From Neocallimastix lanati (nom. inval.) (taxonomy: Eukaryota; Neocallimastigomycota; Neocallimastigomycetes; Neocallimastigales; Neocallimastigaceae): a stretch of 49,218 nt of DNA. This document shows, piece after piece, positions 12,522-33,586 of the stretch (the first letter of the stretch is position 1; each line of letters starts with the position of its first letter). The notes under the pieces are model-generated. The model searched no databases. It was not told where the DNA came from and saw nothing but the letters and a program-made list of their open reading frames with translations. Made by a program: the position numbers and the translations under genes. The stretch lies in assembly GCA_016946835.1 (NCBI GenBank), contig JACVTC010000073.1, positions 895,001 through 944,218 on the forward strand. The letters run 5' to 3'.

Positions 12522-13079
12522 AATCATATAACTAGAAAAAAAATCTAGAGGTGTGACAGTAGCTTTATATTACATGTTTATTAAAATTTTTAATGAAAAA
12601 TTAAATTCAAATAAAGAACTAATATTCATATCAAACAAAATAAAAGGTTCGTAAAATCAAAACAAATCATTTATAAAAATCAACATCGAATAACAAATAA
12701 GGATAGTTTAATAATCAAATCAAAGAAAAAGGTAAAAAAAAATATTTCCGATAAATATTATATATATAATATTAATAAATTATTATATTTTTTTTATAAT
12801 TAACTTTGATTTAAAATCTATTTTATTATGCATATATATATATTTATGTTATATATTCTTATATATATTAGTTATTTTTATAATTCAAACAAAAAACAAA
12901 AATAATAATATAATAATCTTTCATAATTAAATTTTAAATAACATTATTATATATAAATACACTTTTAAATATATATTTTTAAATTCGACATAAAAAAAAA
13001 TATATATATATATAAATATATATACAAATATATATTAAAAATAATATTTGAGCAGCAATAAATAATAAACAACATTAAT
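10621..13079. other. Low-complexity intergenic spacer before FAM72
   Basis: The stretch is almost pure A/T. It holds AAT (about 10840-10917), AAAAAT/GGAAAAA (about 11170-11330) and AAAT (about 12478-12520) arrays, and poly-A/poly-T tracts near 11812 and 12230. A slightly GC-richer patch sits at about 12545-12575 (aggtgtgacagtagc). No gene was recognised. The last few hundred bases presumably include the FAM72 promoter. Confidence 0.6.
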
Positions 13080-13855
13080 ATGTCATCAAATTATCATCAA
13101 AATATTCAGTCTTCTGTGATTAATAACTTATTTAATATTGTAAATAATTCTAATAATAATAATAATAATAATAACACTAGCCAACTAGGAAATATTAATC
13201 TTAGTAGAAATAATAGCAGTTTAAACTCGATAAGTAGTCAAAATTCAAATATTTCCAATATTGTTAATAATTTAATTTATTCAAGAATGCACAATAATCA
13301 ATCAGTCGTTGCTTTAACTAACCTATCTATGAATCCACAAGGTATACAATCTTCTAATCCAACTTCACATCATAATCGTAGTCATCATTTTCATAATATA
13401 TCTTCACGTCCTAATTATTATAGTAGTTCTTTACATTCAAGCTTTAAATCAAAGTCAGTATGCCAATTGAATTGCCGTTATTGTCAAGGTGTACTGTGCA
13501 GAAGAGGAATGAAAGCTATTTTATTAGCTGATACCAGAGTTGAGTTATACAGCACAGACGCTGCTCCAATAGGGTAATAATAATAAATTAAATAAAAATC
13601 AATTTCTATTTAAATTTTATTATCAAAAAGAAAAAATAGTTAATAATTCTAATTTTTTTATGAATGAAATATATATTTATATTAAAATAGGGTTCAATTA
13701 GTTGCAAACGATTATGTAACAAGAAATTGTTTATGTCAAATTAGAGATGTAGCTTGTTTAGGATGGTAAATATTATTATCTATTTAATAATAAATTTTAA
13801 ATTTAAAATATCTGAGATGTTATTATTAAAAAAAATCATTTTAATTAAATATGAT

Positions 13856-13886
<31 letters not shown>

Positions 13887-14237
13887 TCCGAAATATATTA
13901 ATATATGATAAAAAGTGGTAATGTTGTTGGATATCATGTTACGCAACCTTGCGAGGTTTGTATGAGCGCATGTAATAACGGTCATTTTTGGATGTTCCAT
14001 AATGATTCTGTGAAAGCAAAAGAAAGAATGGATGCTACAGGTAAATTTACAAGTATAATTAATTTGAATAATAATACTAATAAAAAAAAAAAAAAATTTG
14101 TATAATATATATTAATTTATAATGAAACAAAATAATTTATATATATAGGTCAAAAACCATTATTATGGGCACAATTGGCATTACATGATAAAAACTCTTC
14201 TTCATATGATGATGAATGTGATATTATATGTCGTTAA
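13080..14237 (+). CDS. FAM72 family protein, 4 exons
   Basis: Exons are 13080-13573, 13691-13765, 13916-14040 and 14149-14237, with GT/AG borders and phases 2, 2 and 1 preserved. The product is 260 residues. Residues about 126-260 match FAM72 almost throughout: [21 protein letters not shown], an NCLCQ-type cysteine pair, [30 protein letters not shown] and LLW. The conserved cysteines (for example C132, C135, C140 and the CLGC pair) suggest a zinc-ribbon-like fold. Residues 1-125 are a low-complexity Asn/Ser/His-rich extension absent from the ~149-residue animal proteins. In mammals FAM72A binds and antagonises the uracil-DNA glycosylase UNG2; whether that holds here is unknown. The first ATG is preceded by purine-rich leader sequence. 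The neighbour downstream, LRRC40, converges on it. Confidence 0.92.
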
Positions 14238-14277
14238 TTATTTTATTGAATAATTATTATACATACAAAAATAATAT

Positions 14278-14312
<35 letters not shown>

Positions 14313-14413
14313 TTTATAATATAAAAATGTTATCAGAATTAATAAGTATATTAGACTTTTATATATATATCATATATCATATCTTATTAAACATACAATA
14401 TAAATTATCTTTA

Positions 14414-14464
<51 letters not shown>

Positions 14465-14738
14465 TTTAAGTAAATTATATATAAAGGTTTATTTACTTTT
14501 TATATGATAAAATTTACATTCATTTTTGTAAATTACATATTTATATATATATAGAGTAATTTATAAATAGTATTAATAAAATATATAACTTAATTTTTGG
14601 ATTTATCGTTCATGTTTGTAAATTAAAATTTATTTAATTTATTTTTAAAATAATAAAAAAATTATAGAATTAAATGTAAATATTTTATTATGAATATTGA
14701 TTTTTATTTATAAATATTTTAAATTTTAATTTATTTGA

Positions 14739-14945
14739 TTTTTATCTATTCTGTCTATAATATTAAATTTCAACTGTATATCTTTTTCTATTTCATTTTA
14801 TTTTATTTTATTTTATTTTATTTTTATCTATTCTATCTATAATATTAAATTTCAACTGTATATCTTTTTTCATTTCATTTCATTTTTATCTATTCTATCT
14901 ATAATATTAAATTTCAACAGTATATCTTCTTTCATTATATTATTT
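14739..14945 (+). repeat. Three-copy minisatellite, unit about 62-82 bp
   Basis: Copies start at about 14739, 14821 and 14883. Each contains TTTTTATCTATTCT, TCTATAATATTAAATTTCAA and GTATATCTT, followed by a variable (ATTTC/ATTTT)n tail. The tail accounts for the difference in unit length. Confidence 0.85.
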
Positions 14946-14984
14946 ACTTATTTATCTATTTATATTTTATTTTATTTTTATTTT

Positions 14985-15254
14985 ATTTTTATTTTTATTT
15001 TTATTTTTATTTTTATTTTTATTTTTATTTTTATTTTTATTTTTATTTTTATTTTTATTTTTATTTTTATTTTTATTTTTATTTTTATTTTTATTTTTAT
15101 TTTTATTTTTATTTTTATTTTTATTTTTATTTTTATTTTTATTTTTATTTTTATTTTTATTTTTATTTTTATTTTTATTTTTATTTTTATTTTTATTTTT
15201 ATTTTTATTTTTATTTTTATTTTTATTTTTATTTTTATTTTTATTTTTATTTTT
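14985..15254 (+). repeat. (TTTTTA)n hexanucleotide array
   Basis: About 45 near-perfect TTTTTA units, grading into (TTTTA)n at both ends. Confidence 0.9.
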
Positions 15255-15566
15255 AATTTTATTTTTATTTTTATTATTTTATTTTTATTTTATTTTATTT
15301 TATTTGGTTATCTTATTTTATTTATTAATTTACTATAATAAATATTTTTAATTTTTTTTTTAAAAAAAAAAATATACATATTGAAAAATTATTAGTGTTA
15401 AAATTATAATCATTAATCATATTAATTTTATTTTATTTTTAAATTATAAAAAAAAATTTGGAAAAAATATATATATTGCAGTATCATTATTATTATAATG
15501 TATATTTTTATAAAATACTATATTTATTTAATCTATTACTAAATTTAAAAATTTAACTTTTTCTTT

Positions 15567-16595
15567 TCAATTTTGTGGAATACGATCTCTTAAATAAGCT
15601 AAGATTGCAGCAGTTCCTTTTTGTAATACTTGATAACGTGGAACTCTAAAAGTATTACCTTCTAAGGAGAGTTTCTTTAATTTACTACATAAACCTAATT
15701 TTGGTGGTATATAATTTATTGAATTATCAGATAAATCTAAAATAGAAAGTTGTCCAAATACTTCTGGATTATTAATAGATTCAATTTTATTTTTTGATAA
15801 TATTAAGGTTTCCAATGCAGGGAATGGAATAGTATTTGAAGGTAACTTACTAATATTATTATAGGAAAGATTTAATTCTAAAAGTTTTGGAAATTGAGAT
15901 GGATCAATATTTTCTGGAAATTCATTAATTAAATTATGAGTCATTGATAATTTAATAAGATTTGGAAGAACAATTCTATCTGGAAATAGTGTAATTTTAT
16001 TAAAATCTAAAATAAGAGTTGTTAAGGATGAAGAAAAATTTGTAAGAGAATTTGGAACTGTGGTTAATAAATTTTTCGAAAGATTTATTGTTTCAGGTTC
16101 AAATTCTAATGATTCAAAATCACACTCTTGATCTAAACTACTTATATTTTTTGATGATAAATTTAAATTCCTAATATTCAAATCTTGTTCCGAAACAGTA
16201 AATTCTATCTTTTTTAATGTTGATATATTAGAATTAGGTTTAGTTCTTGTTGTTGAAGAATACTTATTGCCTGGTAAATTATTAATTCCAAATGGATCAG
16301 TTGATAATGAGGATTGATTATTATAACCTCTTTGTGTTGTCACTTTTCTATCGGATGATAGATATGATGATGGAGTTTCAAATAAATTATCACTCACTTT
16401 TTTAGGAGAAGGTGGTCTCATTGAATTTCCGAATGGATTATCATTTGATTTTTTTGGTGAAGATGGTCTCTTTGAAGAATCATAAGAATTGTTAAATGAA
16501 TTATTATTATAATGATCATTATTTCTATTATAATTATTTTGATTACTTGAACTAATTCTTAATTTTTGATTAAAAGGATCCGAAATATTATCATC

Positions 16596-16666
<71 letters not shown>

Positions 16667-17323
16667 TAATAAAATAAATACAAAATGAGTAATTTTTAAA
16701 TGTATTAATAATTTTTATAATTTTTTTTTTTTTTTTATTTATTATTATTATTTATTTATTTATTTATTTTTATAATTTTCTTTAAATTTTTATATTTAAT
16801 GAATACCTTGAAGTTCATTAATTGGTATACGATTCTTTAAAATTTGTAATATATCTGAGGTTTTTGTAGCTTTAATACCTTTAATCATATTACCTTCAAA
16901 TCTTAAAAATTTAATATTTGTTAATAAGCCAAGCTTTGGAGGTAATTCGGTAATATCATTATTTCCTAAATCCAATCTTGTTATATCTTTTAAATATAAA
17001 ACATCATGTGGAACTTCTTTAAATACATTTCCAAAAATATCTAATATATTTAAATGAGTTGCGCTTTTTAAAATTGAACCTAATGAGCTTAATCTATTAC
17101 TTGTTAAATACAATTCCTGTAATTTCATTTAAATCTATTAATATAATGCTTTAAAAATAATTAAATTATTCTGATAATTAAAAAATATATACTTTTAATT
17201 CTGGACATGATACATTTTCACCAATAGATTGTAGTTTGTTATTTCTTAAATCTAATCTTTGTAACATTGGAAATGATTGCTTAAATGTTAATATTTTTTA
17301 TATTAAAATATTATACAAAAAAA

Positions 17324-17357
<34 letters not shown>

Positions 17358-17408
17358 TATTGATATGTAAAATTATTAAAAAAGTTAGAAGAATTAATTA
17401 ATTATTTT

Positions 17409-17482
<74 letters not shown>

Positions 17483-17916
17483 TAAGGAAATAAAAAAAAA
17501 TATATATATATATAAATTATATAAATACTTTCTCAGAAAAAATAGACACTAATTCATTATGAGATATCTCTAATTCTTTACAATATTTTAAATCTAATGA
17601 ATTTATTTCTCTAATTTTATTATGTGAAAGTTGTAATTTTCTTAATTTTTTATTTTGTGAAAAGCAATCCCCAACATTTTCAATTAAGTTTTCAGATAAA
17701 TCTAAAACTTCCAATTTAGGTAGTCTATAAAATTCATATTCATTAAGATCTCCTCTTAATTTATTATTAAAAAGATATAATTCTACTAAATTTTCTAACT
17801 CAAATAATGGTAAAGGTATATGGGAAAAATTATTTCTTTCAAGACGAATACAAGTAACTAACTTTAAATTTTGAATTTCTTGAGGTAATGATGCTAATTT
17901 ATTATCACAAAACTAA

Positions 17917-17958
<42 letters not shown>

Positions 17959-18220
17959 CAGTAGATATAAAAATTATTATATAGTTGATAAAATGATAAT
18001 TATATATAGTAACTTAATTTTTAATTATTACATTTAAATGAACTAAAGTCTCCATTTCACCAATTTTTGGATTAATAACCTCGATTTTGTTATTCGCAAT
18101 ATTTAATTTTTTTAATTCAGACTATAATATACATATATATAATTTATTAATTTTATTCAATATAAATTTACATAATTATTTCAGGTGCTTTTTTTATAAA
18201 AAAAAAAAAATAATAATAAT

Positions 18221-18301
<81 letters not shown>

Positions 18302-18579
18302 CAAAATAAATAATAAAAATTTAATTATCTATTTACAATATCCCACCAATCTTCATTATCAGTATTACGATTGAAATCATAATTAATGTTTTCAGTCTCG
18401 AAAACTTCATCTGGATTGAAAACATAATCAGGGATTTCATTTAAATTTCTATTTGAAATGTTAATATAACCTTGTTTATAACCCTGTTTTACAAGTGATT
18501 TTAATTGTTTCTGAACTTTTTCTTGAGTTCTAATTTCAGCGTTTTCATCTCTAAAACGTGAAAAATTACTTTTTCTCAT
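15567..18579 (-). CDS. LRRC40 homologue, leucine-rich repeat protein, 6 exons
   Basis: Minus-strand exons are 18579-18337, 18121-18032, 17912-17529, 17279-17193, 17116-16807 and 16594-15567. Every junction keeps phase and the product is 713 residues. The N-terminus has ISNRNLNEIPDYVF and the WWDI that precedes the LRRs in LRRC40. An N-terminal LRR block (about residues 82-370) ends in a KTSDILQILKNRIP segment. It is followed by an Asn/Ser-rich linker (about 372-470) with a repeated K/M-R-P-S/P-SPKK motif, then a second LRR block. The C-terminus GNTFRVPRYQVLQKGTAAIL then AYLRDRIP is diagnostic of LRRC40. LRR units follow the LxxLxLxxNxL consensus. LRRC40 is an intracellular LRR protein of poorly known function, presumably a protein-interaction scaffold. 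The 5' end faces CTF18 across an 838 bp shared spacer. Confidence 0.92.
16599..16662. repeat. (ATT)n microsatellite at LRRC40 3' splice site
   Basis: On the coding (minus) strand this reads (AAT)n and ends a few bases before the AG acceptor of the last exon (exon start at 16594). Confidence 0.9.
17408..17480. repeat. (AAT)n microsatellite in LRRC40 intron 3
   Basis: A pure AAT run in the middle of intron 17280-17528. Confidence 0.9.
18210..18299. repeat. AAT run facing an ATT run in LRRC40 intron 1
   Basis: About 45 bp of mostly AAT units is followed at once by about 42 bp of ATT units. The segment is therefore a near-perfect inverted repeat without a spacer. It lies in intron 18122-18336. 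Confidence 0.85.
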
Positions 18580-19417
18580 TTTTTTTTTTTTTTTTTTTTT
18601 ATTTTTATTTACTTATTTATTAGTTATAATTATTTAATGAATACAAAATTTTTTACACTTTTTTATACTTTTACTTTTATACTTTTAAATTAATAAATAA
18701 TTTTTATAAATTAAATAATTTTTATAAATTAAATAATTTTTATATATATATATAATAAATTTATTATTTAATTTATAATATATTAAATTGTTAAATTCAA
18801 TTTTTTCAAATTATATATACAAGCAAGTGAAATAGACCAATATAATAATATTGACCTATTTTATTTTATCTTAGATAAATTATTTATTTAATGTTTAAAA
18901 TTTAAGGTCAATTATTTATTTTTTAATATTTAAATTTTATATAAGCAAAAAATAAAAAAAATATATATAAAAAATAAGTATGATACATCATAAAATAATA
19001 TGCAAATCATTTATCATGTCTATTTTATAAATTTTAATTAAAATAATATAATATAAAAAAATAATTTATATAATTTAAATACAAATTTATTCAAAAGGTT
19101 AGAATTTAAAATTTTTTAGTAATTAATAAAAACACATTATTAATAAATTTTACTATATATTAATATTTTTTTTATATTTTATTTATAATTATACATTCAT
19201 ATATATACTAATATCATTATCAAAATTAAATTTCTAATTAAAATGTTCATATACTAATAGAAAAATATAAAGACGCATATATTGAGCAAATTATATTTGA
19301 TAAAAATAATAAACCTTCTGAATATTATAATTATATTAAGTACAGTCTTTTCTTTTGTGTTCCCAATTTCTATTAATTAATTTATATATAATTTAATAAA
19401 AAAATATAAAGTTAAAT
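18580..19417. promoter_or_regulatory. Divergent promoter region LRRC40 / CTF18
   Basis: These 838 bp separate the two start codons and must contain both promoters. I see a poly-T tract next to the LRRC40 start, a tandem repeat of ATTTTTATAAATTAAATA around 18700-18740, and an inverted pair TTGACCT (about 18851) and AGGTCAA (about 18904). No known fungal promoter element was identified. Confidence 0.45.
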
Positions 19418-25936
<6,519 letters not shown>

Positions 25937-26248
25937 TATATTTAATATATAGCTATGTCTATATCTATTTTTTTATCTATTTATTTATTTATTTATTTAT
26001 TTTTTGTTTTGTTTTATTTGTTTATATAAATTTAAATTTATTTATTCATTTATTTATTCATTTATAAATTAATTAATTATTAATTATTATCTATTAATTC
26101 CATACAATTTTTTTATTTATTTATGATATAAAAAAACAAAAATAAAAATAAATAAATAATTGTTTAAAACAATAACAATGATCATTACTAATTTAAAAAA
26201 AAAAAAAATTTTTTTTTGAAAATAAAAATATTTATAATTATATTTAGC

Positions 26249-26282
<34 letters not shown>

Positions 26283-26352
26283 GATTTTTATTATAACCTA
26301 TATTTTTTTTAAAAAAAAAAAAAGGATAAATTTTAGTTACTTTTGTTTTATT

Positions 26353-26403
<51 letters not shown>

Positions 26404-26974
26404 TTTTATATATTTTGTTATTGACCTTGTTATCATAATTATATAATAAAAGTTTTAATAATAAATATTTAAAATAAAAAAGTAAAGATTTTTGTTAAAA
26501 TGTTAAATAATTCTATAATTAAAAGGTTAGAGATAATATGTGGATCGTACATTTTGCAATGTGTCTTATAATACTTTAAAATAAAGTCATACATTTTTAA
26601 GATATTCTATACAATCATAAATAAATATATAAATAATTATTATTTCAAAAAAAAAAAAATAATAATATATTTTTACGATTATTATTAAATAATTATTTCA
26701 AAAGAAATAATATTCTATTAAAAAAGAATTATAAAAAATTATCCTTTTTATAAAATACTATTTTTACAAATGAATATTAATAAATTATATATAAAAAAGA
26801 ATATTTATTATTTATTTATGTATTATTTATTTAATTATTAAGAAAACAAGCCACATATGGAAATACGCCATATTGCGAAATGCACACTCCCCAATTAATA
26901 TATATATATATGTATTGTTAAATATCGTAGTTGATGTGTTTAATTCTATTGTATAATCATAAAAAAGGGAGTGG
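25937..26974. other. CTF18 downstream region, start of gene desert
   Basis: TTTA arrays (about 25975-26000 and 26346-26405) and poly-A tracts dominate. No gene was seen. From about 26840 short words resembling the downstream foldback repeat appear (ATACGCCATATTGCGAAATGC). Confidence 0.6.
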
Positions 26975-28190
<1,216 letters not shown>

Positions 28191-28942
28191 TAATAATAAT
28201 AAAGCATTTAACCTTTATTTATTTATTTATTTATTTATTTACTTATCTATTTATATTAATTTTTTTTATTGATAGAAAAAATTATTGTACTAGGTTAAAA
28301 CTCTAATTATTAATGTATTGAAAGAAAGAAAAAAAGAAATTATTTTGTTTATCAATTTTTTTTTTTTTTTTTTAATTATTATTTCGTGAATGTCGTTTGT
28401 ATTTTTTTTAAAAATAATAATATTAATAATAATGATAATTAATTATTACTAATTATTTTTCATTAACATAAATAATTCTGTAAATACTATCTTGTAGGAT
28501 TTATTCTTTTTTTATCTTCATAAATTTAAATAATTGCTATAACATTAATTCCATTTTATATTTAAAAGTAATTAATTAATAAAAATATATAGTGTAATAT
28601 TGTAGTGATATTTATTTTAAAATAGTAAAAGCAAAATATTGTCTTTATGACAATTCATATAGAAATTTCTTAAAAATTATAAAATTATTTTTAACTGAAT
28701 ATCATTGATAAGATAAAAATGTACATGTAATAATACAAAATATTATTAATAAATATATACAATAAGGATATGGTAAATAATTAAATAATTTATCTAATAA
28801 ATAGTGTACTTTAATTATAAAATAATTTTTTAAGTTAATTGATGTAATAACTATAAAGAAAAAAAAAAAAATAAGAAATAAAAAATAAAAGATTAGTAAT
28901 TATCAAAAATTTTAATATGATCTAACCCACAATATAAAAGGA

Positions 28943-29140
28943 AATAAATGATTAATATATAATATCAATAAATACTTTAATAATAAATAAATAGGTATAA
29001 AATGAAGATATGTACATCATAGTACATAATCAAATTTTATAATATACGTTAGGGAATGTTCAAAACAAAAATATTTAATACTTATATATCTTTATATGAT
29101 CAAAATATATTGAATATTTTATCTATATGATATAATATCA

Positions 29141-29180
<40 letters not shown>

Positions 29181-29620
29181 AAAACTTTAAAAATAGTAAT
29201 ACTGGAAAAGATAATTAATATTAATAATAAAATTGTAAATATATATATAATAACATTAATAATAAAAATTTAAAAATAAAAATTAATTAAAAAATAGTAT
29301 GGTACAGTAAGGTGTTTTTATCTTATCTTTTTTTATTTTATTTTTAAACTTTTTAATTTTTATGATAGTCTTGTCTTCACATAGACATAGTTGAAAGATA
29401 ATTAATAAAACAAATTGACATTGAACAAAATGTGGAAAATAATGAAAGTCATTTGACATATAACGATATATAAGTATTAAATATTTTTGTTTTGAACATT
29501 CCCTAACGTATATTATAAAATTTGATTATGTACTATGATGTACATATCTTCATTTTATACCTATTTATTTATTATTAAAATATTTATTGATATTTTATAT
29601 TAATCATTAATCATTTTATA
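28943..29620. mobile_element. Foldback element with 130 bp near-identical inverted arms
   Basis: 28961-29090 and 29465-29594 are inverted copies that differ, by eye, at one position in 130. Similarity with an indel continues outward to about 28943 and 29620. The arms include GTATAAAATGAAGATATGTA, a CATAGTACATAATC segment and ACGTTAGGGAATGTTCAAAA. The 374 bp between them holds an ATT run and no ORF. Near-identity in such AT-rich DNA implies recent formation or ongoing correction. A non-autonomous inverted-repeat transposon is likely; a simple inverted duplication is the alternative. No target duplication was identified. Confidence 0.7.
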
Positions 29621-29624
29621 AATA

Positions 29625-31095
29625 CTGGTGATAATGTTTTAATTATAAAGGAAAAAATATTTAACAATTAATAAACAAAATATAAATAATGTTAAGAGTA
29701 ATTAATAACTCTATTCACTATTCATAAATAAAGAGGGAAGTAATTAATTTCGATTTATTATATTAATAATTGGAAAACTTAAATTTAATATTTATTAAAG
29801 TTTTTATCTAAGCAATTTTCCTATTCTTTTATCATATATGGTATAATTCATTAAATTAATTAAATGAATTAAATGGAAAAAAAAAAAAAAAAAAAAAAAT
29901 CAAATATGAATATTTATATATTTTTTTATTGAATAATTTTATGTAATAACAATAAAAAAAAAAATTAAAAATTTTTTTTCCTTTTTGTTTTGTTTTACAT
30001 TGGAAATTATTCTATCATAATCTAACCTTTGATATATATTTGATTATCAAGATTGAAATTTTTTTATATATGTTAAATATAAATAATTATATAATAAATA
30101 GTTGTATATAAGATTTATATATAAAATTATTATATAAATTTATTTATTTATTGATGATAAATTTAATGTTATATGATGATAATAAATTTATTTTTATCAA
30201 ATTTAACATAGATACTTTTTTTTTTATTAGAAATTTTATACCTTGGTTGTTGCTATCATAGATATATATTATATATTTAATTATTAGTTAAGAAAATTAT
30301 ATTATGAATAATGATCGAAATACCGTAATTCTAAGAAGAAATTATAGAGAATTATTACTTTAATAAAAATTATTAATAATTAACACAAATAATAATTTTT
30401 TTTTTTTAAAATATGAGCATCATTAAAATAATTTATTTATAAGGAATATCGAAGACGAAAATAAAACATATAATAGGTAAATTATATCTCATTTATTTAA
30501 TAGTCATTTATATAATAATATAATAATATATCATTTTATTTTTAAACTTGATAGTTTTTCTGTTAAATAAAAAAAAATTTTAAAAAAAAATTTTTGTATC
30601 CACTAATTTTCCATACTCAGTAAATTAGATAGATAGAATTGTATTAAATATATTGTATTATATTATATTATTATATTATGTTTTGTAGATAAATTATATT
30701 AATATTAAAAAAAAATAATAATTAAAAATTGTTATTTTCAATAATTAATATAATTTAAACTTTTTATATAAGTGAAAAATAAAATTTGTGAAATAAAGTT
30801 TTTAAAGTTTATTCTTTTTTGATATGTAATATTAAATTAATTAATATAATTAATGGAATACTTTATTAAATAATTTTCTATATTATGTTCAAATTTTTAC
30901 ATTTTAATGAAATAATAAAATAATAAATCTTCATAATATATATATTATATATAATTAATTATTATTTATAAAGACAAAAAACAATAAAAAATAAAAGATA
31001 ATAGTAAATAATCAATAATTATAAATAAATAAATAAATAAATAAATAAATCTAATAACAGTAATTAATAGTAAACAAATTATGGCAACAATGGTC

Positions 31096-31162
<67 letters not shown>

Positions 31163-33540
31163 AAAAATAAGAGGTTTATGATGCTTTATTTTTTATTAAA
31201 GAGACTCATTTTAATTCTGTTATAATCAGAATTTTACCACAAAAAAATTTTTTTTTTTTATATTTTATAATTAACCTTATACTTATATATAATATATATA
31301 GACATTTTACTAATTCGTATTCTATGAATAAAATAAATACTTTTATATAAAAATTGTATATTAATTCGAAATAATTTTACAAATGCAATGTTCGTAAACG
31401 ATAAAAAAAATAATACATAACAAAAACTATTAGGAGTTTACAAAATTTATATATTGCTGAAACTTTTACAATAGTGAGGGTAACGTAATATTTAAGTATA
31501 AAAATATTTTTTCTATTTCATAATATTTTTTATTTATATTTTCATATCATTTTATTTTATTTACCATATAATTATTTTTTTTATTGATTTTATCATATGT
31601 ATAATTAAATGATATAAATTTATTATAGATTATATTGATTAAAATAAAAAAAAAGCAAAAAAAAAAAACAAAAAACAAAAACAAAAACAAAATTTTTTCT
31701 GTATTTCGTATGCTTAATAATGATAATTATGATTTATCCGTTAGTGGAAATATTTAAATAATAAATAATGAATAATTGAATAATAAATAAATAAAAAAAA
31801 AAAAGAAAAGAAATTAAAATATTAATAAAAAAAAAAGTAATACAAATACAACTTCTGTATTGATACATTGTACATTTTATATAATTAATTTCTAATTAAT
31901 TCAATTTATTAAGAAGTTTAAAATAATTAATAATAAATAATAAGTAATTAATAATTTAATAAACAACGGATAATAAATAATGAATAATTAATATTATTAA
32001 ATATTCATTAAAGTTAACATAAAGAATTAATTTATAATAATTTTATTATTTAATTAAGATTGGGATTTTTTAATTATTAAAAATATTAAGTATAATTTAT
32101 TGAATTTTTATTTTTTTTTTATTTTTTTTTTTTATTTTTATTTTTTTCCCTTTATGTTATATTTACAGTTATATATTAATTTTTATTTTATTTTATTTTA
32201 TTGTCATTTTTTTTTCAATTTTTATATTTAAAATACAGAAAAGACTTATTTGTAATATTTTAATATATTTTATTATTATTATTTTTTTTTAAGACGCTCT
32301 TAATTTTTTATTAATATATATATTTTTTAATATTAATTGAAGCTATTCAAAATAAATAATATTAATTTTTTTTTTTCATATGGAATTGAAATAAAAAATA
32401 ATTTATAACAAAAGCTAATATTAATAAATATTTATAATAAATAATACTATGTATATCAGTTTAGTAAATTTTATTCTGTATTTTTATTTATTATAAAAAT
32501 TTTGTTATTTACTATGAAATTTTCATATAAATTAATAAAAATTAAATTAGTAAATAGTAAAGTGAAAAAAAAATATATAAAGTAATAAATAAAGATATAT
32601 CTATACATTAAAGTTCCAATGATATATATATCTCTAATTAAGCTTTTTTTATATTTTTTATTCTTTTATATATATTCAATTTGTTGAACTGACTTCATGT
32701 CATTAAAATATCATTAATTATAGCTAATACCCACCACTTGTTTATACATGGACATTTTATGTTGTTTTTTATTATTTTTAATATTTTAAATTTTTTTACA
32801 TTTTGGTAATGCTAAAGGAACATAAAAATAAAATTAGTTTGCTTTCAATTTATTTATTTACCTTCAAAATATATTAATGAATTAGTTACTATTATATTCA
32901 TAATAAATAGATCATATATATTTTTTATTTGTTTAATTTTATTCAATATATTTCCATTTAATCCAAAGGCAATTAGCAACCTTATTTATATTTATTTTTA
33001 AATTAAGTTTTTTTAATGAATTCTTTTTTTTTTTATTAAGATTAAATTATTTCTAAAACTATTATTTATTAATTATTTAATATATATTTTATTATATTAT
33101 TTATATATGATAATCTTTTCTTTAAATTAATATCAATATATTATTTTTTTTATCACATATATTGTAATATATATAAATGATCTATTTCAATATTAAGTAT
33201 ATGAACATAAAATATAAATTAATTTTTTTTTTTTTTTAATTTTACCATAATAAATCAAAAAAAAATTTTATTTTTGTACTTTTAAATATTTAATTTATAA
33301 ATATTACATAATTAATATTATCATCAATTATTTTAGTTATTTTTGATGTATTAAATTTATTAACAATAATATTTATTTACATTATATATTTACTTTATTA
33401 TTTATTTATTTTTATTTTTTTTGATGTAACAGATGTTGTAAATAAAAATAATAATGAATAAATTTAATAGATGTAATATATTAACAATAGTATTATATCA
33501 TATAATATTTAATAAAATTTGTTGTGTGGTTTACATTTTA

Positions 33541-33586
<46 letters not shown>

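Larger units (their letters stand above)
14238..15566. other. Convergent intergenic spacer with repeats
   Basis: This lies between the 3' ends of FAM72 and LRRC40. It holds poly-A tracts (about 14280-14310 and 14421-14459), a three-copy minisatellite and a long TTTTTA array. No gene was seen. Confidence 0.7.
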
